NCBI RefSeq assembly: GCF_020076305.1
Contig: NZ_JAIQXE010000002.1
Span: 372,001-436,000, forward strand
Source: Flavihumibacter profundi
GTDB lineage: Bacteria > Bacteroidota > Bacteroidia > Chitinophagales > Chitinophagaceae
Length of the DNA: 64,000 bases
Reading direction: 5' to 3'
Shown piece after piece: positions 9,397-16,272 of the stretch (within the stretch, counting starts at the first letter, position 1; the number at the start of each line of letters is the position of its first letter). The notes under the pieces were generated by a model. That model searched no databases, had not been told where the DNA came from, and worked only from the letters and a program-made list of their open reading frames with translations. Both the position numbers and the translations under genes were made by a program.

Positions 9397-10773
9397 ATGA
9401 GAATTGCCATCATTCAATCAGGTAAGGACATCCTCCTATTCCTTTCCCTGTTTGTTCTATTAAATAGTTGTAAAAAATCCTTTATACAGGTCCCTGATCA
9501 GCCGGATGGCACGCCCGCTATAACAGAGGTTGGCGAACCCGTCGGTGATCCCATAACAAAAACCATTGGCATAAATGGTGGCGAAATCGTCTCTGCGGAT
9601 GGAAGGCTGCAACTAAGTATACCAGCTGAGGCACTTTTGGGTGACATGGAAATTTCCGTACAACCCATAATGAATGAAGCGCCGGGGGGAACCGGACTCG
9701 CGTACCAATTGCTTCCAGAGGGCACCAGGTTCGACAAGCCGGTCACCATTACGTATCACTATTCCGATGAGGACGTCAATGGCAGTCATCCTTACTTCCT
9801 TTATATCGCATTCCAGGATAGTACCGGGTTATGGCGCGCTGATCTAAAAAACCGCGACCTGGATACCCTGGCCAAAACAATCAGTATTGCAAGCACTCAT
9901 TTCAGTAGCTGGTCCCTGATTCAAAAAGTAAAGTTATATGCACCTCAAACAAAATTCACACAAAATCAGACTGGCATCATAGAAGTGCAGATAGCACAAA
10001 CTGTTGAAGATGATGATTTGCCTCCTTTACCCAAATTGGTGCCTGCCAAAAATGTTGGCAAGTGGAGTCTTACCTGGTTTGGCAGGCCAACAACCGAACA
10101 TGGTAGGCTCACAGGCAGCGGAAGCAAAGTTACCTACGTTTCACCCGCCCTGATTGAAACGCAAGATTTAGTGCATGTATCGGTTGAAGTGACCGAAAAG
10201 GAAACCATTTATAATAGAGGAAAGGAAGTAACTAAACTAGAAAAATTTACGCTCGGTCTTGATCTGGATCTTTTAACAAATAATCATAAGTATACGCTTA
10301 CTATGGAAATAGAGGATGACCTCGTTAACAACACTGCATACGGGTGGAGCTATACTTATTTTGATCATGCTTCGATGGATATTGAAATAGTAGGGGATAA
10401 ATCAACGATATCCAATATCCGGAATTTTCATCCACAATTTTATTTAAAAGCTTTGGATGATTTTGAGGCAGTTTCATTGGAAGACAGCGCAAGTGTAGGG
10501 GAATTAAATATTACTAAGGTTGAATGTTTTGTAGATGCAAACACAAAGCATGTTTTCAACCTTAAGATACATTCTGAACAGGGTAAATCTCTTGCATATA
10601 AGATTAGAAATATAAAGATGCGCCCGCCTGGTGATTGGGAGATATTTAATGGGGACCCTGTTAACCTGGTTTATTCTACAAAAGATTTCGCATTGGAAAA
10701 CAAAGGCCGTACTATATATGAAGGTTCGGGTATACATTATTTTACCAAATACATACTAAAAACAAAAAATTAA
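9397..10773 (+). CDS. ZU5-domain-like lipoprotein
   Basis: 458 residues. The N-terminus is a lipoprotein signal (LLNSC followed by KK). The block IGINGGEIVSADGRLQLSIP ... GTRFDKPVTITYHYS resembles ZU5-type domains (GG.v....gr..l.iPegAL) found in Bacteroidota surface lipoproteins. The rest is beta-rich and not recognised. It ends 3 bp before the outer-membrane barrel at 10777, so both are probably one operon making surface proteins. Confidence 0.7.
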   Translation: MRIAIIQSGKDILLFLSLFVLLNSCKKSFIQVPDQPDGTPAITEVGEPVGDPITKTIGINGGEIVSADGRLQLSIPAEALLGDMEISVQPIMNEAPGGTGLAYQLLPEGTRFDKPVTITYHYSDEDVNGSHPYFLYIAFQDSTGLWRADLKNRDLDTLAKTISIASTHFSSWSLIQKVKLYAPQTKFTQNQTGIIEVQIAQTVEDDDLPPLPKLVPAKNVGKWSLTWFGRPTTEHGRLTGSGSKVTYVSPALIETQDLVHVSVEVTEKETIYNRGKEVTKLEKFTLGLDLDLLTNNHKYTLTMEIEDDLVNNTAYGWSYTYFDHASMDIEIVGDKSTISNIRNFHPQFYLKALDDFEAVSLEDSASVGELNITKVECFVDANTKHVFNLKIHSEQGKSLAYKIRNIKMRPPGDWEIFNGDPVNLVYSTKDFALENKGRTIYEGSGIHYFTKYILKTKN

Positions 10774-10776
10774 TTT

Positions 10777-11463
10777 ATGAAAAAGATATATTCCCTTTTA
10801 CTGATCCTCTTCCCCGCATTGGTGTTTAGCCAGCAGGATAGCATTGCCAACAATACTTCAAAAAGCAAAAAGGAGAAAAAAGAAGATCGTTCACTGGGAT
10901 TAGGCATTAAAGCCGGTCTCAATTTTACGAATATAACCAGTGCCGCAGAAATCAATAACACAAGTGAGACGGGCTTCCAGGTTGGCATTTTTCTTGATCC
11001 CAGTTCACGTAAGATTTTGGGTTCAAGGACTGAACTCGTTTATTCCAGCCAGGCATATAATTATTCAACCGGCTTAACAACGGGGAATGTCAAGCTGAAC
11101 TATGTCATGCTGAGCCAGTTAATGGCGATTAATATTACCCGTTTTTTTCAAATTCAGTTAGGTGGCCAGATTGCCTACCTCCTCAATGCTCAGGCTGACA
11201 ACAGCAAGATGACAACGGGCATTGCATCTATAGATAATGCGCTTAGTTATTATAACCGGATAGATGCCGGGTTTGGCTTCGGTTTGGAAGTGCGGCCTTT
11301 TAAAGGAATCCTGGTGGGTGCACGCTACAATATCAGTATGACAAATCTATATAAAATGCCAGATACAAGTATGATTCAAGATAATCCTAACTATGTACCC
11401 AGTGGAAGCGGACTGAATTTTAAAAACAACCTGTTACAATTTTACATAGGGTACCGGTTTTAA
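10777..11463 (+). CDS. Outer-membrane beta-barrel protein (PorT/OMP_b-brl_2-like)
   Basis: 228 residues. A signal peptide ending VFSQ is followed by a charged linker (KSKKEKKED), then alternating beta strands beginning LGLGIKAGLNFTNI and ending in an aromatic residue (FYIGYRF), the usual C-terminal signal for insertion by the BAM complex. This is the small eight-strand barrel family very common in Bacteroidota. It is translated right after the lipoprotein upstream, its possible partner. Confidence 0.85.
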   Translation: MKKIYSLLLILFPALVFSQQDSIANNTSKSKKEKKEDRSLGLGIKAGLNFTNITSAAEINNTSETGFQVGIFLDPSSRKILGSRTELVYSSQAYNYSTGLTTGNVKLNYVMLSQLMAINITRFFQIQLGGQIAYLLNAQADNSKMTTGIASIDNALSYYNRIDAGFGFGLEVRPFKGILVGARYNISMTNLYKMPDTSMIQDNPNYVPSGSGLNFKNNLLQFYIGYRF

Positions 11464-11986
11464 TTTTTTGGGCGTCAGATAATGAATTCATTAACCAAAT
11501 TGATATAGTAACATGAATTAATCCTACAGGCTTGCGAATTGAACTCACGGATCAGGAAATTTCGATTGGTTTTTGCCATTTGGATTAGTTTTCATGTCAA
11601 GAATTAGATTAAAAAAACGGCAACCAGGCATCCGGAAAAAACAGGAGGAAAGGAGTAAGTTGGATTATTCAGAACTGCTGTTTATGGACCTAAAAACATG
11701 CATTTCTTGCAGGCACACTGCGTAAAACAGGTGCGTCTCCAGAAAAGTCAAGGCTATTCGCTGGTTGATTGTTTGATCAGCCAGTTCCAATTTCCAGAAA
11801 CGCGATTTCAGGAGCCAAAACGACAAATTTGGGAGCGTTTTGCAACTTATTTTTCCTTCCTTTTGTATCCCAACTGTCCTTTATCACCTGCCTGGCTCTG
11901 CCGGTTGAAAAAGGGTTGATACCGTTGAATCACCGTTTTGTGTATTGGATCTGAATATTTGGAGCGTATGTTAATAATCTACAATT
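11464..11986. other. 523 bp with no supported gene
   Basis: No reading frame here has a recognisable product. A small hairpin (CAAAACG at 11816-11822, CGTTTTG at 11836-11842) is the only structure seen. The stretch leads into a broken LytTR gene, so part of it may be the decayed upstream half of that regulator. Confidence 0.4.
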
Positions 11987-12224
11987 ATGATCCAGGAACA
12001 CATTTTCTTCAACGCTCAAAAATCGATCACTCGTGTCCGAATTGCCGATATAGTGTTCGTAGAGTGCAACCACCCCAACATACGGATTTTTTGTACCGAG
12101 CAAATTACCTGCCCACATGTTTGTGCGCATTCACCGGTCCTGCCTCGTTTCTATTGCCCATATCAGTTTTTATAGGGATGGTATTGTTCACCTGGGCGAT
12201 GTTGAAATCCCTGGATATCTTTAA
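11987..12224 (+). pseudogene. Remnant of a LytTR-type DNA-binding domain, frameshifted
   Basis: The first frame reads IFFNAQKSITRVRIADIVFV with a following IRIFCTEQI, the opening strands of LytTR domains. From about 12105 the similarity moves to another frame, LPAHMFVRIHRSCLVSIAHI, matching the FIRVHRSYIVN segment and final strand, which stops at 12224. About ten residues between the halves are missing. No receiver or sensor domain lies upstream, so this is a decayed fragment, not a working regulator. Confidence 0.6.
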
Positions 12225-12270
12225 CCGGTTCATACCCTAAGCGCCTGCCCGCCCGGCTTACCGGGAGGAG

Positions 12271-12506
12271 CTGCCCCGGTAACCAGCGCTTAATGATTCA
12301 GGTTATGCCAGATTGACGGCTAATGGCCTGGCCGTTTTTCTGGCAAATTGTGGGAGTTTGATGAGTGTATTTAAGGACCACTTAAGGACCACATGAAGAC
12401 CATGTGAAAATTCCGCAAAATGCACTCCCGCTGCCCGCAAATAACAGTAAATCCAATTTTTGTAAAACTGAAAAATGACAAAATGTCTAAAGCAAATGAT
12501 AACGTG
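12271..12506 (+). repeat. Dispersed ~235 bp repeat, copy 1
   Basis: This stretch matches 60098-60346 in the same orientation over nearly its whole length, for example the shared block GGCCTGGCCGTTTTTCTGGC and the tract with repeated TTAAGGACCAC. It contains no convincing gene. Small differences include one fewer 11 bp TTAAGGACCAG unit than copy 2. Nature unknown: possibly a non-autonomous element or an end of a larger mobile segment. Confidence 0.8.
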
Positions 12507-12557
12507 ATCACTCGTAACATGAGTGGCTCGCCACTTTCCGTGGCTTGTATTGGTTTG

Positions 12558-12695
12558 AGGCCTATCTGAAGCCTTCAATAAGCCTTCCATTTGCGTTCCA
12601 TAAGTGAATTTGAAGCCTGCCGGAAGCCCTCTGGAAGCCTGGCGGAAGCCTAATCCAGGCCGCCGGGAAGCCTAAATAAGGCCTAATTAAGGCCG
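12558..12695. repeat. Degenerate AAGCCT/AGGCCT-rich repeat tract
   Basis: The heptamer GAAGCCT and variants (AAGCCTT, AAGCCC, AGGCCT) recur about every 8-20 bp, roughly ten times. It sits between the dispersed repeat and the sox-derived pseudogene mosaic and codes for nothing recognisable. Confidence 0.55.
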
Positions 12696-12701
12696 AAAAA
12701 T

Positions 12702-12800
12702 TTATACCCACTCCGCAGCCGCGTCTACCAGCGCCTTCCACAAGTGCAAAGCGAAAGAGCTTCGGGCCATGACACGGTAACGAAACGGGGCAAAATGCCA
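12702..12800 (-). pseudogene. Duplicate of the 3' end of soxG
   Basis: Nearly identical to 15708-15806, the last ~30 codons of the intact soxG. After AAACGGGGC the match breaks and the sequence continues with soxA-derived bases. It has no start and cannot be expressed as the gamma subunit. Confidence 0.85.
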
Positions 12801-12989
12801 TCCGGTCCAGGCCACCGGCCACCAGTGCCCGGGCAAATGCAAGCCCAAGCATCGGCGAATAGTATGAACTGGTCACAAAACCGGTGTGCGGGGTTTTGCC
12901 CTGCTCATCCGGCCCTGCATTAAGTACTGTGATGTATGCGCCTTCCGGAATCACTTCATCAACGTTCTCTGGCAGCAGGCCAACCAGCT
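12801..12989 (-). pseudogene. Duplicate of part of soxA (C-terminal region)
   Basis: Nearly identical to about 16371-16558 of the intact soxA, same strand. Relative to the parent locus, the ~560 bp between the soxG and soxA pieces are missing. The right boundary falls in CCAACCAGCT, a 10 bp word present in both soxA and the GMC gene, where the mosaic switches to GMC sequence. Confidence 0.85.
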
Positions 12990-13137
12990 TCATGCCTGCC
13001 CCAACGTCTTCGTCACTGATGGGGCCTGTATGACTTCCACGGGCAACCAGAATCCTTCACTCACCTACATGGCCCTTACAGCGCGCGCGGCCAGTATTGC
13101 TGTGGATCAACTTAAGAAGGGTGAATTCATCAATTAA
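12980..13137 (+). pseudogene. Duplicate of the 3' end of the GMC oxidoreductase gene
   Basis: Matches 6346-6493 closely, in plus orientation: it encodes the C-terminal stretch with ACMTSTGNQNPSLTYMALT and AASIAVDQLKKGE, then ends EFIN and a stop at 13137 where the parent ends EL. Several third-position changes show it has diverged since duplication. It lacks the catalytic core and cofactor site. It abuts the 3' end of the convergent lipoprotein gene. Confidence 0.85.
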
Positions 13138-13879
13138 AATCCTGGTTGAAATCCAGAATGAAAGTACCAATATTTGGATCCGCATTGGTGAACAACATTA
13201 CCACTTCAAGATGATTCCATTGGTGGTTTCCCAGTTGTGTGGCAAGGCTGGAGAAATGCGTGTCGTTGCTGTAATTGCCAGATGCATTCAACACCTGGTT
13301 TCCCCGCCAGACGCTGCCAGCCAGTTTTTGTGGGCCGCCCACGGTATACCAGTATGATCGGTCAACAGCAAATTGTTGCCAGGATTGATCCAATTTAAAA
13401 AAGGAAAAATGCGGATCGTCAGGACGCATGCCACAAAAAGCAATCAGGCCCGACTGGTCATTCAGGATAACTCTTGGCAGCCAGTTGTTATCGGAAAAAC
13501 TTACGGGTGCCGAATCTGTGTAACTGTCTGCCAGCTTGAAATTGGCAACAAAAGTTTTGTCCCACTTGATTTTCCTGGCTCCAATCATTACAGACGAAAA
13601 CAGTGTTATGCTATAGGTCGTTTGCTCCTGCGGTAAATGGTTAAGTGAGGTGCGAAGCCTGTTTTCTATCCTGTCAAGTTTTATACTGTCTGTTCCATTT
13701 GCAGATTGCCAGCAAACAAAAGCCGAGTCAATTTTTTCCAGCGGAAAATAACTGTTATTCATTGCTATAGTGAGGTACCTTTCCTGGCTACTGCCTGGTT
13801 TTGTTGTTTCCTTCTTACAGCTTTCGCAATAAAAAACCACCAGCAGAAGCAGTAATAAATAAGTTCTTTGATTGTTCAT
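13130..13879 (-). CDS. Lipoprotein of unknown function, 249 aa
   Basis: N-terminal signal with LLLLLLVVF then CESC, giving a probable lipoprotein, followed by KKETTKPG. The remainder is soluble and beta-rich with many Trp and Asp; I do not recognise a family. The gene's last 8 bp overlap the GMC-derived pseudogene on the opposite strand. Just downstream of an SDR gene (31 bp), but a shared role is not evident. Confidence 0.65.
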   Translation of the reverse strand: MNNQRTYLLLLLLVVFYCESCKKETTKPGSSQERYLTIAMNNSYFPLEKIDSAFVCWQSANGTDSIKLDRIENRLRTSLNHLPQEQTTYSITLFSSVMIGARKIKWDKTFVANFKLADSYTDSAPVSFSDNNWLPRVILNDQSGLIAFCGMRPDDPHFSFFKLDQSWQQFAVDRSYWYTVGGPQKLAGSVWRGNQVLNASGNYSNDTHFSSLATQLGNHQWNHLEVVMLFTNADPNIGTFILDFNQDFN

Positions 13880-13909
13880 GAAGTATAGTTTTTGGTTGTA
13901 GAAATTGTA

Positions 13910-14716
13910 TCAATTGGAAGTTGGTGAAGCCGCAGCTCCGGCCAGGATGCCGCCGTCTATATTGAGTTCTATCCCGGTGATATAACTGGCTTCATTACTG
14001 GCAAGGTATACGGCAGCATAAGCTACATCCCGGGGTGTTCCGAATTGTTTCAGCGGTATCTGTGCTGCCATGCGCTGAAGCTGAACTTCCGGGTCCTCTA
14101 TGGGATTCAGCATCTGCTCCCACATCGGTGTTCGGATAGCTGCGGGATGAATAGAGTTGCAGGTGATAGGATAATTTTTTTCTGCACAGTACAAGGCAAC
14201 AGATTTGGTGTGATTGCGAATAGCCGCTTTACTGGACGCATAGGCTGCTGCATGGGGAATGCCCACGATGCCAGACCGTGACGAGATGTTGATGATGGCT
14301 GAATGTGTCTTGTTTTCTTTCATGGCAGCAATGCCATACTTGCAACCCAGGAAAGTGCCGGTCAGGTTTGTTTGGTGTACCTGGAGCCAACTGTCAAGTG
14401 TTGCCTCTTCAGGGTTTTGTGCGCCCAGTGGCAGGTGATAACCTGTTACGCCGGCGTTGTTGACCAGGATGTCCAATTGACCGGTGGAGCTTTTTATAGC
14501 CGCCAGGGCATTTTCCCAGCAACGCTCCATGCGCACATCGAGCTTAAGATAGTAGCTATTCTTGCCAAGTGTATTAACTGTTTCAACACCACGTTCATGG
14601 TCAATGTCGGATAGAAATACCACCGCACCATTGCAAAGGAGTTCCCTGGCGATTGCTGCACCAATGCCCTGTGCTGCACCCGTAACAAGCGCTACCTTAT
14701 TTTGAAGTCTTTTCAT
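13910..14716 (-). CDS. Short-chain dehydrogenase/reductase (SDR), glucose 1-dehydrogenase-like
   Basis: 268 residues from the Met at 14716, chosen because the cofactor-binding strand (KVALVTGAAQGIGAA) begins a few residues later as in classical SDRs; a longer frame to 14776 would add a non-homologous tail. NNAG, catalytic Ser (INISSRSG) and YASSKAA with Tyr and Lys are present, and the C-terminus has the usual YITGIELNIDGG. NAD(P)-linked alcohol/ketone oxidoreductase; substrate unknown. It follows the AraC gene on the same strand with 63 bp between. Confidence 0.85.
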   Translation of the reverse strand: MKRLQNKVALVTGAAQGIGAAIARELLCNGAVVFLSDIDHERGVETVNTLGKNSYYLKLDVRMERCWENALAAIKSSTGQLDILVNNAGVTGYHLPLGAQNPEEATLDSWLQVHQTNLTGTFLGCKYGIAAMKENKTHSAIINISSRSGIVGIPHAAAYASSKAAIRNHTKSVALYCAEKNYPITCNSIHPAAIRTPMWEQMLNPIEDPEVQLQRMAAQIPLKQFGTPRDVAYAAVYLASNEASYITGIELNIDGGILAGAAASPTSN

Positions 14717-14779
14717 ACCCTGTTTTTTCACAAAATTGATGTATGGCGCTACCTGGAAATTGTACAGGTGCGACAATCG

Positions 14780-15619
14780 TCAATGCTTTTTGATGTTGTA
14801 GTTCCGGAAAAAGCGGAACGGTGCCAGTGGCGAATAAAAGCGAAAGGTTTTGATGAAATGCGCCTGATCGGCAAAGCCGCCGATGTATGAAGCATCGGTT
14901 ACAGAAGTATTGGGACTACGGGCATAATGATCCAGCGCATTAGCAAGCTTTTTCAGACGCAGGTATTCCTGTGGTGTAAGATCAAAGTAGGTATTGAATT
15001 GCCGTTCAAGTTGCCGGATGGTGATATGGGTTCGCTTCGCTAGCCGGGCAACCGAAGTATTGTCAGGGATTGCGCCTTCGATTGTTTGCAGCCATTGAAA
15101 ATTTTCGTCCGGCTTTTTGTTGATCAGCCTGGCCATTGCCTGCTGCGCAATGCTGATATTGTCTTCAAACGATTGTGTTTTATTCAGTTGACTGAAAAGT
15201 GCCCAGCTGTCTTCGCCTGCAATTTCTTGTAACGGGAAGATCCTGTCCTGCCAGTTTGTATAATCGTGCAGGAAGCTTTTGAACAGATGTTGCTTTATTC
15301 GCACAACGAAAATCCTCGCGCCTGGCGAAACCTGGAATTTCCGGGTGATGGAGGGCTGTCCAAACAAATAAGACTTTGATAGGATAGCTTCCTCCGTTTC
15401 ATGGATGGTTGTTTTTGCTTCTCCGTGCAAATAGAAAACCAGTTCGCAGCCAGGAAACGGCAGGATTGCACGGGTAAAAAGGTTTGCCGAATCTGGAGAA
15501 AAAAGCACTTCACAGTAAAAATCCACGAGGACCTTGTCGTCCCCCTGGGGCTGATAGATCTGGTAAGTAAAATCGGTATTTGAAAACCCGAAATGCACTA
15601 TCGATTTATTTATGTGCAT
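14780..15619 (-). CDS. AraC-family transcriptional regulator
   Basis: 279 residues. The C-terminal ~100 residues form the double helix-turn-helix of AraC proteins (VARLAKRTHITIRQLERQFN and the second motif near GGFADQAHFIKTFRFYSP). The N-terminal part is a cupin-like sensor typical of the DUF6597 group. It sits 88 bp downstream of soxG on the same strand and just upstream of the SDR, so it may regulate the SDR or respond to the betaine cluster; neither is shown by the sequence. Confidence 0.85.
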   Translation of the reverse strand: MHINKSIVHFGFSNTDFTYQIYQPQGDDKVLVDFYCEVLFSPDSANLFTRAILPFPGCELVFYLHGEAKTTIHETEEAILSKSYLFGQPSITRKFQVSPGARIFVVRIKQHLFKSFLHDYTNWQDRIFPLQEIAGEDSWALFSQLNKTQSFEDNISIAQQAMARLINKKPDENFQWLQTIEGAIPDNTSVARLAKRTHITIRQLERQFNTYFDLTPQEYLRLKKLANALDHYARSPNTSVTDASYIGGFADQAHFIKTFRFYSPLAPFRFFRNYNIKKH

Positions 15620-15707
15620 AAAAATAAATGCTTTTCCTTAAAGCCAGCCGGCCGCAAAATCAGCCATTTAAAATGCCTGAAATTGAAATGAAGAACATTA
15701 TCCCTGC

Positions 15708-16268
15708 TTATACCCACTCCTCCGCCGCGTCTACCAGCGCCTTCCACAAGTGCAAAGCGAAAGAGCTTCGGACCATCACACGGTAACGAAACGGGGCGAT
15801 ATGCCATACGATCACCGGCGCCTTCGCCATCAGTCCCTGGGAGACAGTTCCAACAGGGAAACTTTTTTCCCGGAGGTCCTGCTCCCAAAGATGGGCGAGC
15901 ACTTCACGGGCGCCTGGTCCTTCAAGTTCAATGGTCGTCCGCTGGCCGCTGACATCTACTGCGCTGAAATGGTGGTCTTGCAACAGGAGTGGTGCCAGCT
16001 GCTGCACAGCTTCGGGGTATTCTACAAGTAGCCACCAGTCCGGCGCAAGGCACAAAGCATACGCATCACCACCAGGTACTTTACCTGCAAAGATTTGGCC
16101 CGGCTTCCCCGGCAGCGCCATATCCAGCGCTTCAGCAACTGCGGCTTGTGCAGGGCTCGCGGGCGCCACACGAAGATCAATGGTGTGCAATCCGGGCAAT
16201 TCACGGATCGCCACGGTTGCGGCGGTTCCTACGTTCATTCCTTTCAGCGGACTGTGTTTCGTGATCAT
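15708..16268 (-). CDS. soxG: Sarcosine oxidase gamma subunit
   Basis: 186 residues from the Met at 16268, four bases after the soxA stop. The sequence shows the YgfZ/GcvT-like fold of SoxG: CLAPDWWLLVEYP, VDVSGQRTTIELEGPGAREVLAHL and a basic end RYRVMVRSSFALHLWKALV. In heterotetrameric sarcosine oxidase the gamma chain is structural and sits with alpha, beta and delta to oxidise sarcosine to glycine. Last gene of a six-gene operon. Its 3' end has been copied to 12702. Confidence 0.9.
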   Translation of the reverse strand: MITKHSPLKGMNVGTAATVAIRELPGLHTIDLRVAPASPAQAAVAEALDMALPGKPGQIFAGKVPGGDAYALCLAPDWWLLVEYPEAVQQLAPLLLQDHHFSAVDVSGQRTTIELEGPGAREVLAHLWEQDLREKSFPVGTVSQGLMAKAPVIVWHIAPFRYRVMVRSSFALHLWKALVDAAEEWV

Positions 16269-16272
16269 ATAA

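Noticed and set aside
12303-12590. A protein encoded on the minus strand of dispersed repeat copy 1
   Set aside because: A similar frame in copy 2 (60199-60396) has the shared block WIYCYLR but different ends and no start signals in common; changes do not look synonymous, so coding is unlikely.
12886-13137. An apparent 83-codon gene containing the GMC C-terminus
   Set aside because: Its first half is antisense soxA sequence and its second half a duplicated GMC tail, so the frame is an accident of the mosaic joint.
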